Shown here in pieces: positions 1 through 14,269 of a stretch of 64,000 bases of DNA. The DNA is from Paramecium tetraurelia (Eukaryota; Ciliophora; Oligohymenophorea; Peniculida; Parameciidae). The stretch is taken from the NCBI RefSeq assembly GCF_000165425.1, contig NW_001799255.1:186001-250000 (forward strand), in the 5' to 3' direction. Within the stretch, counting starts at the first letter, position 1. Each line of letters opens with the position of its first letter. The notes under the pieces were generated by a model. That model had not been told where the DNA came from, did no database searches, and saw nothing but the letters and a program-made list of their open reading frames with translations. Both the position numbers and the translations under genes were made by a program.

Positions 1-2869
<2,869 letters not shown>

Positions 2870-2941
2870 ACACTTTTATATTAAAATTAAATAAAAAATT
2901 GTATTAAATATTGGATATATTTATATTATTATGATGTACCA

Positions 2942-3509
2942 TCAATAAGGTTTGACAAATCCAGTAGGGAATTCTGTAGCTATCTTGAACTCCAACATCT
3001 CTGGAAATCTGTACCCCTTGTGATACAATTCCCTACTCAACACTTACCACAACCCTGGTTTCATGACAGATAATTAGGTTCTAAATTAATAATAATTTAA
3101 TACCTAATATATTGTCCATCGACCGTTGGATCCGCAACTATTTTAGTGAATAATTTATTTGGAATAGGAGCAGTGTAAGCTCTCCATAATACTAACATAT
3201 GTACAGATGCAAGTATGGGTCCATAAGCTTTATTAGCTCCCTTCCTATTAGAGCCTGCAAACAGCCATTATGTTCCAAGAAGCGAGAAAGGCAAAAAGGC
3301 TAATGGTGCTGAAACCACAATATCATTAAGCACTTGACTGCAATTCTTGAAATTGAACAGCATCTTGATGCTGATAATATCATATTCTATACTTCTCTAC
3401 TCAGATATTAATCCAATAAGACTTCCATAACTTCGAAATAAGACTCTATGCTCATGGCTATATCTGATCTAGTACCACCCACATAAGAGTAGAAGTTGTT
3501 CTTAAACAT
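2942..3509 (-). CDS. Hypothetical protein downstream of the SDHAF2-like gene
   Basis: I do not recognise this protein. The C-terminal half reads continuously (LPFSLLGTQWLFAG, then KAYGPILASVHMLVLWRAYT) and, after a 23-nt intron, ends RFPEMLEFKIATEFPTGF, PY, stop at 2942. The middle has one or two hydrophobic stretches that could be membrane segments. The start at 3509 (MFKNNFYSYVGGTRSD) is plausible, but two frames are open in the first 180 nt, so the 5' intron is uncertain. It follows SDHAF2 on the same strand with only about 80 bp between them. A mitochondrial role would be a guess from position alone. Confidence 0.55.
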
Positions 3510-3588
3510 TAATTATTTTTATATTTAATAATCTATAAAATTAAAAGTCATCTCAAATCAAACCTTTCAGTGCATAATTTCTAATTTC

Positions 3589-3903
3589 TCATACATCTTT
3601 CGATTGCTCTAAAGGTTTCAATTCATCAGCACCCTTCATCTAGAATAGTAGATTATAAATATCGATTGTATCAAGATCTAAGATTTCAGACTCCATCTAA
3701 TTTAATTCTTCATAACTCATCTTTGCCACAAATTCCTAAGACCATCTTCCCAGAATTATGTCCAATCCCTTCATTCCTAAATTTTGCATCTGTGCATAAG
3801 CATTTTTTTATAGGAATTTTTTTTCTTTGTGCCTGTTTAATAGAATAATATTTTTTGTAAATTATTCAACGACTCTTTTTGATATAAAACCCCTAGAAGC
3901 CAT
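3589..3903 (-). CDS. SDHAF2: Succinate dehydrogenase assembly factor 2 (SDHAF2/Sdh5/SdhE family)
   Basis: Family proteins promote covalent attachment of FAD to the flavoprotein subunit of succinate dehydrogenase in mitochondria. The uninterrupted 104-codon ORF has the family pattern: a glycine-containing first helix (MQNLGMKGLDIILGRW, matching the RGxxExDxxLxxF signature), then MSYEELNQMESEILDLDT and DIYNLLFQMKG (matching ExLLxxxDxDLYxWI). The first 30 residues (MASRGFISKRVV...) are basic and Ser/Thr-rich with few acids, as in a mitochondrial presequence. Length fits the family. The TGA after SKDV at 3589 is the only stop in frame. I am fairly sure of the family; the presequence is inferred. 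Confidence 0.8.
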
Positions 3904-4078
3904 TTTCTTATTAAAAATATTAATCTTATTATATATATGTCTAATCTGCTTTATAATAATTTAGGATAATTTTAATAGTTTTTACAAATAATTCATGCAC
4001 CTCAGATTATTTATTTTTATCTATTTTACTGCGAATTTCCATCACTTCTTTTTAAAGCAGATTCTTCAAGAGTGATTT

Positions 4079-4576
4079 TCAATTTCCCTTTGAAAACACA
4101 AGTTTAGTATGATGCTCCTGAGAATCTAATACTTTGAGTTACTAATTATTTGATACTGATAAAGGAGTGTTGGAAATGAATCTATTATGCCTGTTAATTT
4201 TATATTTACTGTATTGAAAATTTTGTTATTGAGGAACTCCGATATTTCCCAAACATTCTATTTTATTATATATACCACTCATCTTTCGAGATGAATCAAT
4301 GATTTCTTTTATGATTAGACAAATTTTGTTACCAGCCAAATCCATTACTAGTATTCATTGTTTTTAATAACTAATCAAACGATGGTACACTATGAATATT
4401 TAAGTAAACCACCTTTTTCGGGGTTGAATATCTGTATTTAAAGAATTTTTGACTGATTTCTTAATTGAATTATCTTCTTAGTTACACTATTTAATTTTGA
4501 TTAGCTTCGACTATACATTCTTAGATATAAAGAATCTGGGAATTTGTTCAAATTGATATCTGCCTCCACAGCTCAT
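4079..4576 (-). CDS. Hypothetical protein with an N-terminal CxxC motif
   Basis: The protein starts MSCGGRYQFEQIPRF; counting the cysteine just upstream there is one CxxC pair and no obvious second ligand pair. A 23-nt intron joins a Lys/Asn/Ser-rich exon to a second exon (SVPSFDQLLKTMNTSNGFGW). A further intron, whose borders I could not fix, leads to the last exon (RKMSGIYNKIECLGNIGV ... LDSQEHHTKLVFSKGN) and the TGA at 4079. Composition and exon structure look like a real Paramecium gene, but no family is recognisable. Confidence 0.45.
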
Positions 4577-5311
4577 ACATTCTTTTACTTAACATTAACG
4601 ATATAAGAAAATTAATAATTTAATTCTTCAATATTTTTTCAAGAAAGAAATTAATATTTTAGTCATTATTCTAAATTATCTCAAAGTTTTATATCATTAT
4701 TCTAGAATTAAATAACTTATAAATCTATACTTTAATGTATATTTATTAAGCATCAATTATTTCTCAAATTAGCCAATTTACTATAAACACAGAATGAATT
4801 TATTAGATATTCATATTTATTCATTTCAGATTTCTAAGAATATTTATTTCCTACGATAAAATCTTATTAATTTTATTCCCTCAAACCAATTTATTACTTT
4901 TTTTGTAATTGCATTATATAAGGAGTTAAATTACATATTATCATAAAATTTCACTATTTTCTCATATTTAATTAGAAATTCAAAATTAAAATAGCAAATT
5001 CTTAATTAAATAATAGGTCCCTCGAAAGTATTATTCTTCATCTATTACTCATCTATTTTAGAATTAATAATCTTACTATCTGCGGATTTTTTATTCTATT
5101 TATTTATTATGTTATGATAAATATCAGTTAATAGTTTTTTGTTAATCTATTTGATGTTTTGATATTTTATAAAAATAAACTGTTTTATTCTTACTTTGTT
5201 AAATCAAATTCTATAACATCAAAATTCTACTTAAACTCCTAAGCATAAAAAAATTTACAGAATTTATAGGATTATAAATTTAGATAATTATAAATAATAG
5301 TAAATTAAAAT
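4577..5311. other. AT-rich spacer, no supported gene
   Basis: Both strands were read with TGA as the only stop. Short minus-strand frames near 4740-5020 are open for 40-50 codons but do not join into a convincing protein and have no clear start. It probably includes the 5' flanks of the divergent genes starting at 4576 and 5312. Confidence 0.4.
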
Positions 5312-6199
5312 ATGAAAAACGGCATATTGCTCAAAAATGAGTTATCATTTTCAGGAATCAAAAAACTTTTACTTCAATTAGATGAATTGTAGGAATTATA
5401 TCTAGCTATTATGGAATAGACTTAGATATAATTATAGAATATAAACTATTACTCAGATTGTAAACTCAATATAACTTAAATTTACTCATCCAATAAACCA
5501 CTTGAATTAATAGAAACATTGTAAAAGTATTTAATTGAAATGAAGCATCAGAAGAACCCAAAATACATAAAATTGAATAAAAAATCGAAATAACTAATAT
5601 TTAGTTTAACTAAAGCAAAATCTGTACAATAACAAATCAATTAATACCTAGAAATACTTTCTAATCTTATAAAAAAGTTAAAGTACAAAAAGGAATGCTA
5701 AATTTTAATTACTTCGATTTCTTTGATATTAAAAAAACGATAAAAATTTCAGCTTAAATTATTATAAAAACATAATCAACTTTCAGAAAACTTAAATTCA
5801 ATTTCACAGCTAGTAATAAATTAAGAAAATACTAATGACAATGTGAAATAGTTTCTAGAAATTAAAACTTTGTAGGACATTTTAGAGTAGAAGGTTGCTG
5901 TCAAAAGCCAAAGGAAAAAATAAGAAATAGAATCATTATCCCAAACAATCAAAATAAAATAGGAATGTGAAAATTCTGGTTTTTTTCATGATAAACAGAT
6001 AAATGAATAATAGTATTAAAGCTAATAATAAATATGTTACAATAATTTCATCTATTAAATGTATCAGTCGTATTGTTACTTCAATTAGCTTTAGTAAACT
6101 AAATTTAATATGTGGAATTCTTAATTATTTTATAATTAGAATCCTTTCATGTATCACTACTACCCTTAATTTCAATAAAATTTCTAATAATAAACATGA
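5312..6199 (+). CDS. Predicted coiled-coil protein, 295 aa, function unknown
   Basis: One uninterrupted reading frame runs from ATG 5312 to TGA 6197-6199 (296 codons). It is rich in Gln, Lys, Leu, Ile and Asn, with heptad-like stretches (IKKLLLQLDELQELYLAIM; LNSISQLVINQEN; QFLEIKTLQDILEQK), so a long helical, probably coiled-coil protein is likely. The C-terminal 60 residues turn Asn/Tyr/Gln-rich and may be disordered. No domain, signal or membrane segment is recognised. A scaffold role would be a guess from structure only. Confidence 0.65.
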
Positions 6200-7053
6200 G
6201 TTTAGTATTTTATTCATTCTTTACAATATTTAATTAAATATCTAAATACATCAAAATATATTCGCATTTTTTGCATTATAGAAGTTTATTTTAATCATTT
6301 TTGTTTCAAAATTTCTTTGCATCTTGAAATTCATACATAGAAACAGGTTTTATTAAATAAAAAGAAATAGGAAAAATTAATCATTTTATAAATGTAAAGG
6401 TTTTATTTAATAAAACAAGCTTATGAGATTAAGAATAGTATTTATATTAAAATAGTCTTAATCTACGATGATTACTTAGTTTGTGTTTATATAATCAAGA
6501 AGTTCTATTCACTTTTCCAATATTCCAGTCTTACTACTTACTCTAGATTAGTATATTTACCTAAGTCTTTTCTTGTTTTATAAACTCATAAACTTTTACA
6601 GAAAAATATATAAATTATTAATTATCTTTATTATTATTATTTATTTAATTTAGTTTAGTGCCCAGAAAACTCTGAGATTTAAGATAATTTGGATAAAAAA
6701 GCTTAACAAATGTTTTATGTATAGTTGCAAGCCTGAACAAAATAAACATAAAGAAATATCTGATATAAATTTCTAGTATTTAGTTTCCTAAGATAATAAA
6801 TTTAGGATTCTAGATAAAAACACTCAATGTAGATTTCAATTAAAATGAAAAACTATTCAACCAAGCTGAGAGATTAATAGGCAGATGGGGAAAATCCATA
6901 AATAGGAAAATTGTTAGATATTGAAATATATGAACTAAATTCTATTCTTAAAGACACATTTTATAATATTATATATAAATCATTAAATTAATTTAATTTT
7001 ATTATTTTATTTATCTCTGGAGTAGAGAAAAAACTATAAATTTTAATAATTTA
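6200..7053. other. AT-rich spacer with possible unassigned exon(s) near 6640-6840
   Basis: Mostly low-complexity A/T. A plus-strand frame open from about 6645 to 6845 encodes protein-like sequence (MYSCKPEQNKHKEISD, then LVSQDNKFRILDKNTQ) and ends at a TGA. A second frame soon after (LFNQAERLIGRWGKSINR) could be another exon. I could not find splice sites joining them, so no gene is called. Confidence 0.3.
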
Positions 7054-8574
7054 ATGATTATATTTATGACTTTCCTCATGTTTTTAATAAAAGGTAAGCC
7101 TGATTATTGGGGATAACTAGATACTAATATAGAATACTAGATAAAATTGGATTACTCATCAAAAGCAAATAGTATAATAATAAAATTTTATGTGTCTTAA
7201 TCAAAAGCAGTGTGTTTAGTATCATAATCAAGTTTAGGATAAGTAGCATTTACAGATATAACTGATTCTAAAAGTGAATCTTATGCTCATGATTATTAGG
7301 GTTATTAAGCTAATAGTGTTTATTAATTAGTAGAAATAGACTTTTAATAACTATTATATATAAGATGTTTACAATCAGAATAAAATAATACAAAAAGTTC
7401 ATATGAATTATATATTGCAGAAAGACCATTTATACAATCTTGTATTAATGATTGTAATGGATATAATTACCCTGAAATTCAGAATTCTGTTTGCTTATCA
7501 AATTAATGTAATTGTTTAGATTCATATTATGGATTATTTTGTCAATTTTAATCATCTAAAATATTTAGCAATGTTTATTATAAATTAACAATAGAATCTA
7601 ATAAATGGATATATTTATATTATGAATTATCTACTACTAATATAGAATTATAAACACAGAATGAATAACAGGATGTATGTAAAGTATTTAATAATAATGT
7701 AGTTTATAGCTTAGTTTCTGGTTAAACACCTTAAAAAACAATACCAAATTTACAAAATAGTTATAAATTATTATCTATAGTAAATGTATAAGAACAAATA
7801 ATAATTATTGATGCTGACGTAATCTATATAGGAATTTATAATAATTAATCTGAATAAATTGAGTTTTAATTTAAAATAGTTACTTATTATGAAGATGATG
7901 AATCAGTATATGAACGCAATAAAATAATTATTATACTAACTGCTTGTGTTGTTGCAACTCTTTTATTATTTGCATTTGGAATTTCTGCATTAAGAACTAG
8001 AAAACATTAACAAATTCGTAAACAAGTATAAGAAACTATTCGGAGAAATCTAAATTAATAAGGAATTTCAGATTAATAATTATAATCTAATCGAGTATTT
8101 GATCCAGCTATTTATAAAGGTATATTAATATAATTAATATGATAAGGTTTTTAAATTAGATTTGTTAAAGATCATTTTAAAGCTCATTATTATGATAAAT
8201 TTATATAAATATATCCTGGATTATCATAATTTGAAGAATGTGCTGTTTGTTTAGAATAAATGAAAAATGCTAATCATAAATTATAAAAGATTTGTAGTGT
8301 TACTCCTTGTTTTCATATATTTCATTATATATGTTTATAAGAATGGTTACTGAGATAAAAGAATTGTCCATTTTGTAGAACTCAATATAATAGAAAAAAG
8401 ATAATATAGGAATTCCCTTGGATAGATATTGGAAATTTATAAATCAAAAATACTGATTCCAATTATCTAAGTAGAATAAAAAATTAATTAGAAAGTGTTA
8501 ATGAAAGTCGTATAGAATTAAATCAAAATTAATAATCAGAATAAACTAATCAATTATAAGAAATTAAAGATTGA
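7054..8574 (+). CDS. Single-pass membrane RING-H2 E3 ubiquitin ligase with EGF-like motif
   Basis: Likely transfers ubiquitin from an E2 to substrates at an endomembrane or the cell surface. Order of parts: signal peptide (MIIFMTFLMFLI), a lumenal domain of about 270 residues with an EGF-like cysteine cluster (SCINDCNGYN ... CNCLDSYYGLFC), one membrane helix (IIIILTACVVATLLLFAFGI), then a cytosolic RING-H2 with its ligands in order: CAVC, CSVTPCFHIFH, C, CPFC (zinc pattern C3H2C3). The topology matches PA-TM-RING/goliath-type ligases, though the lumenal domain is not clearly PA. One intron of about 27 nt sits just before the RING exon. The Q/N-rich tail ends at TGA 8572-8574, only 48 bp before the tRNA. 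Confidence 0.8.
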
Positions 8575-8622
8575 TTATAATTCATACTATAAATAATTAT
8601 GTCTCATAAATTCAATAGATTA

Positions 8623-8703
8623 GATGCTTTGGCCGAGTGGTTAAGGCGGCGGCCTGCTAAGCCGTTGGGATTTCCCGCGTGAGTTCGAGTCTCACAGGCA
8701 TCG
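8623..8703 (+). tRNA. tRNA-Ser(GCU)
   Basis: Acceptor strands GATGCTT and AGGCATC pair fully (one G-T wobble). Box A-like TGGCCGAGTGG, a GCT anticodon within CTGCTAA, a long variable arm typical of serine tRNA, and a TpsiC arm with GTTCGAGTC are present. There is no intron and no encoded CCA. A G discriminator follows the acceptor stem. It reads AGC/AGU codons. Confidence 0.95.
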
Positions 8704-8704
8704 A

Positions 8705-8729
8705 TTTTTTTATTTTTTTATTTATTTTT
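8705..8729 (+). terminator. Oligo-T Pol III terminator after tRNA-Ser
   Basis: Runs of six and seven T separated by single A begin one base after the tRNA discriminator, as expected for RNA polymerase III termination. Confidence 0.7.
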
Positions 8730-9407
8730 TTGCTTTTTAACTCTATTTCACATATAGATTACATGGGATATTTTTGATAATAATTCTTCTCTATAGTAAT
8801 AAAGACAATTATCATGATATAGAATTGATATTTTATCAAATAGATATATGAAACTATTAAACAATGTCAGATAAAATAAGAAGTTTAACTTCAAAAACAA
8901 CTTCAAAATGCACTAACCAAATATTCTCATTTATGTTATATAGGTTTGGAAAATTTGCTTCCACTCCATAACGAGATAGATTTTAAATTCTTTTTTTATA
9001 GTTTGGATATCTTTGAATAAGTTAATATGATATTTTTGTAATTTTGTGTTAGTATGCTTTACCTATTAATAAATGCATGAGAATAATATATTAACTTAAA
9101 ACTGGTTAAACTTTTATTCAATAAGGGCTAAAGAAATCAAACTTTAACTAATTTTGTATATTAAATTTTATATATATCATACAATATCAAGCAACTTGAA
9201 ATACTTGTGCTTAATAAAAAATTAATTCATATATATTGATAGAATGTATTGAATTAATGAAATATATAAATTTATTTCAAGAAAAATGCACAATTGCGAT
9301 TTCAAAAGTTTATTATTTTTGAAGTTGCATATAAAATGCATAACAACATAAATATTTATAATTTACTTAAAGGTATCTAAAAATAACTAAATTTCATAAT
9401 TATTTTC
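8730..9407. other. AT-rich spacer upstream of the channel pair
   Basis: No convincing reading frame on either strand. It separates the tRNA from the first channel gene and must contain that gene's promoter; no motif stands out. Confidence 0.4.
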
Positions 9408-12400
9408 ATGTCATAAACTTTGAATAAATTAGGAATTGAATACAAGGAGATCTCTTAAATTTAGGTTGAAGAAGCAAAACAATCTATAAAATAGATGAGG
9501 CTAGAATAGGTTTTGATTGGAGAGTGTGAAAATTTTGGTTGGCAAAATTTGGTAAACAGACATGATTTAATTACAATTAAAAGCCTAGAGAAATCATAAA
9601 AAGATTAGAAAAAAGCCTAAAATTCGACCTTATTTATATTTAGCAATAAGAATCCAATAAGGAGGGGAATAATAAAACTTATTCGAAATTAGTAAGATTA
9701 TTTCGAATAAATTTAGAAATTACACTTATTTTATAACTCTAATAGCTGCCATATGTCTGGTACCCTATTGCATAAATGAGAAAAGACTAGCAATAAGTAT
9801 TGAAGTAGTTTGTAATATTATATTTGGATTTGATATTCTTTTATTCATAATAGCATATGGAGTAATTTTGGATAAAAAAAGTTATCTAAGAGATTGTTGG
9901 AATATAGCGAATGTTTTGGCCTTCATTTTTACTTGGTTTATATTTTTGGAGGATAATAAAGTCAATGATGTTATAAAAACGATAAGACTTTTGAGATTAT
10001 TTAGATTGATTTAAGAAATACCTCTTCTAAGGATTTAGTTTACAGCTTATGTGAGTAGTTTCTTGAAATTAAAATAAGTTCTCATTCCGATATTTTTGGT
10101 GATGATTTACTTTGCAATAATTGGATTGCATTTATTTATAGGATTGACAGAAAGACGATGCCGAATAACACCAGAACCAGTCGATGGAGTTTGGCTAGCT
10201 GATGATGGAGTATTAAAACTTTGTGGAATATGGGATTGTCCTGAAAATCTTTATTGTGGAAGCCCAGAAGATTATGGGCTTCCTAAAAATGTTACTGAAA
10301 ATAATGTAGCTGAATTTAGTTGGGACTTTATCAGGTTTGATGACTTTTTTCATTCATTATTAGTGGTTTTTACATTTCTAAATGTTACAGGATGGTCTGG
10401 AACTACATTTATGGTAAATTTATAATTAATTTTAATATTAGTTTTGGAAAGCGATGACTACATATGTGACTGCAACCTATTTTTTAGTTTTAATTGTTCT
10501 ATTAGCATTTATATTATCAAATTTATTATTGGCTTTGTTTTATGAATCATTTATGGAAAAGTCCTCAATAAAAAACTCATCTAGTAAGGCTAAGAAATAG
10601 GAGTAAGAAATTGAGGAGGATTTGAAAAAGAAAAATTAAGAATAATTAATGAATAGATTGGCTCTTATGAGCAAGTAAAAGGGCCATTTAGTGAGTCACA
10701 ATTAATCCTTTAATGGCCAATTAAATTTTGAATAATAATTTCAGTTTGACTAGACAACCTTATAACAACCATAATAAAATAGATTTTTTGATTCTCTTTC
10801 AAATTCAAAAAATTTTAACTTTTTAAACAATTTATGTATAATTTTATCAGGCTTGGCTATCATAATAGATTATAAGGATATTTCTAAAACTGCTTTAGAA
10901 TAATTGCAGATCGTTGATTTTTTCTGTATTATCTACTCATTTATTGAGATGGCTATTTTAATTACAGGGAGAGGACTGAAAGGTTACTTTTCTAAAGACA
11001 TAAATAAATTTGATTTCTTAATTATCTCCACTTAATGGATTTTAGTTTTTGTGTTGGTTGTAATAGATGAACCCTTGATAATAAATCATACTGTATATGT
11101 AACTTTCTTTAAATCCTTAAAAATATTGAGAGTCTTTAGATTTGTATACAATGCTAAACTCTTTTATACAATAACATTATTGATGAGATCATTGGTTTTC
11201 ACATTGACTAGACTCAAAAATATTTTGGCTCTTTGGGCTTGTCTTGTAATTTTAATTGCAATAGTAGGAAAAAGTTTACTCTAGAATAAATTAAGAGAGG
11301 AAGAAATGACCATTTATTATGATGACTTTGGATCAGCCTTAATGGCTGCAGTTAATATATTTTATAACGAGGAATGGCATGTGACTATGTATAAATATGC
11401 TCTACATACTTATGTTTCATTTTTCTATTCAATTTTGAGTGTTATTTTGGGATAGATATTTTTCATAAGATTATTAATGGCAATATTTTTGAATGAATTT
11501 GTTTAGCAATTATAAAAAGTAGAGAATGAATTAAAACCAATTGATTTTAAGTAATTTATATTCGAAATTATTTAATGCTTTAAATCCAATAATAAATAAA
11601 ATTAGAAAAGAATAACCAATTATTAAACCTAAAAGTCAGATCAAATGAATTAATTAGAAGAATAAAATAATAAAAAAGAGAAAAAAGGAACTAGAAAAGA
11701 GAATAGGACAAATTCAATGATCAACAACAATATTCCTCAATAGGAACTTGAAGAACTATAAAACTGGCTATAAGTTGATTAACAGAAGCAAGATTAACAG
11801 GAAATAAAATCAAATTTAAGTAATAACAATAATTAAAATGAAAAGGAAAACCCTACTAATCTTAATTCGCCCATAAATAATGATAAAGCAGAGAAAATTC
11901 GTCAAATAGTTGATTCATTCATTTTCTAATTATTCTGTTTGCTTGTAGTTCTAGCCAGCACAATAAGGATTGGATTGTAAACCCCATTTCTTGATCCAAA
12001 TTCGAGTACAAGCCAAATATTATAAATAGTCAAAATTGTTGCAACCATACTATTTATAATTCAGATTATTCTAAATGTTATAGCGAGAGGCTTTATACTA
12101 GGAGAAAAATCATACATATAAAGATCCCCTTATAACGCATTAAATGTATTAGTGACATTAGTAGAAATTATCAGTCTATTTCTGCCCTCACACACAGTCT
12201 TTAACTTTTTTTCTAGTTTGAGAATTATTGAGTTTATAAGAATAGGAGCATTTTTGAGTTAGAGCATAAATTATATTTCTTAAGCATTGGTCAAGGCATT
12301 TCAAACAATGTTGTAACTAAGTATTTTTTGTTTTATAATATTACTTATATATGGTACATTTGCAACTAAGCTGCTTAAAGGATAAATGTATTATTGTTCG

Positions 12401-14221
12401 AGTTTGTCAGAGGAAGAAACAAATGAGATAAATGATAAATGGGATTGTATGGATTATGGAGGATCATGGGTAAATAGAATTTTAGGATATGATAATATAT
12501 TTGATAGTGCATTGACATTATTTATAACTGCAACAACTGAAGCATGGTTAGAATTATTAGTGCATACTTGGAGTGCCAGAGGGGTGAATTTAACTCCAGT
12601 TAACAATCATAACAGATGGTGGGCTGTATATTATTAAGTATTTTTCTTTATTGGAAACATCTGCATGCTCAATATGTTTATAAGTTTGGTGGTTGAAACA
12701 TACTAGTAGACAAAGATAAAGGCTCAAGGAATGTCAGAATTGAATAGTAATTAAAGAGAATGGTTGTAAATTAAGGAGAGTATTAATCATTTAAAACCAA
12801 GAAGATTGTATGCTAAACCAAAGACTAAACTTGGCTTATTCATTTTTAGTATAGCAGAAAGTAGAATCACTAAATATTTTTGGCATGCTCTCATTTTATT
12901 AAATACTTTTACTCTTGCGTTATATTACAACAGACAAGATAAGCAATTTTCTGATGCTTTAGATTATATAAATCTTATTTGCACATTAGCCTTCACTGTA
13001 GAGGTGTTATCAAGGGTGATTGCTAAATTTCCTAACATTTTAGATAGAGATCCTTTCATAATAGTAGATGTGATAGGAATTATCATCAATCTTGTAAATT
13101 AATTCAAGATATCACAACTGAATGATGAATTCTATCTTCAGAGAGGATTTGAAGCACTCTCTGTAGGATTTCAATTATTGCGAAACTACTACATCATAAA
13201 GTATGTATTTATTGTTTTAAAATATATAGACGATTTCCAGAATTGGAGAAACTGTTTTATACTATATTTTCTGTTGTTCCATCAGCACTGTCTATGTTAT
13301 TCATAATGTTTATATTTTTATTCATATTTGCTTGTTTAGGAATGGATCTATTTGGTTATCTTAGACCTCAATAGAAGATGGAGGGATTTGATTTACATTT
13401 TAAGAAGTTTACTACTGCTATGTTTTCGTTGATAAGAGTTGCTAGTTCCGAAGAATGGTGGGCTTTGCTCATTGATTCTGTTCATGTAAGAACTCCTGAT
13501 TTTGCTTGCATTTATATTAATGGATATGAGGAGTTTCAAGAATATGGCTATAATGGTTGTGGTACATATTGGGCATACGTGTTCTATGTATCTTTTCATT
13601 TGATATTTTCACTTGTGATTTTAAATTTATTCATTGCTTCTATTTTAGGAGCTTATGAAGAACATGCCAAATAAGAGTAGAGTGCGATATCCAAATATCA
13701 ATTGCATGATGTACTGAATTATTGGGCATAATACGATCCTGATGGCACTGGATTTTTGAACTATAAGCAATTCTGGAAGTTATCATCAGAAATTGCTATT
13801 TGTTTTGGGGTGCCTGTAAAAGAACTTTTGGACCCTGCCAATAAGAAGAATTTCCTTAAAGCTTTAAATATCCCTTTATATGAAGATGGAGAAGGGTTGA
13901 TTGGTTATCTCTTTCATGATGTCATTGTGAGTTTAACAAGATTGTCAGTAGAATTGAAATATGGTGTTCGAGAGTATATTATAATTAAATTATCATAGTT
14001 TGGAATCTGAGAACTTTAAGGGTAAGGAGTATGTTCATCATTATTACAAAAAATTCAAAACAAGTCCTTACAATAGTGGTTAGATGTCAACAATAATATT
14101 TTTATAAGGGAAAGCGAGAATGCTCATAAATAAAAGAAAAGGAATCAAATTTCTCGATTTAGGAGCATTAAAATAGGAACTTTAAGACTAGAATGAAGGT
14201 GACAAATTTGATAATTCTTGA
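9408..14221 (+). CDS. Four-domain voltage-gated cation (CaV-like) channel alpha subunit, copy A
   Basis: Pore-forming subunit with four six-helix repeats. A cytosolic N-terminus (MSQTLNKLGIEYKEI) joins the first domain through a 32-nt intron (9552-9583). Domain I S4 is TIRLLRLFRLI; a Cys-rich loop (RCRITPEP ... CGIWDCPENLYCGSP) precedes pore LNVTGWSG. Domain II has S4 KILRVFRF and pore FYNEEWHVTMY. Domain III has loop WDCMDYGGSW and pore TTEAWLELL. Domain IV has pore ASSEEWWALL. The C-terminus has the CaV-type EF-hand region (YDPDGTGFLNY) and IPLYEDGEGL. Filter positions read T/E/E/E, so domain I lacks the usual acid. S4 of domains III and IV have few arginines. Several introns (e.g. 10414-10441, 28 nt) restore frame. 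Ciliary Ca2+ channel is the likeliest role; ion selectivity is not proven. Confidence 0.9.
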
Positions 14222-14269
14222 GTTATAATTATAATAATTAATATTGAAGAAATAAGAAAGATTATTACA

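Noticed and set aside
3700-3790. Frame ending in KDEL before a stop on the minus strand
   Set aside because: It is an alternative frame of the SDHAF2-like gene, whose own frame matches the family throughout; the KDEL is coincidence.
13393-13599. 68-codon minus-strand frame
   Set aside because: Antisense to the domain IV pore of channel copy A.
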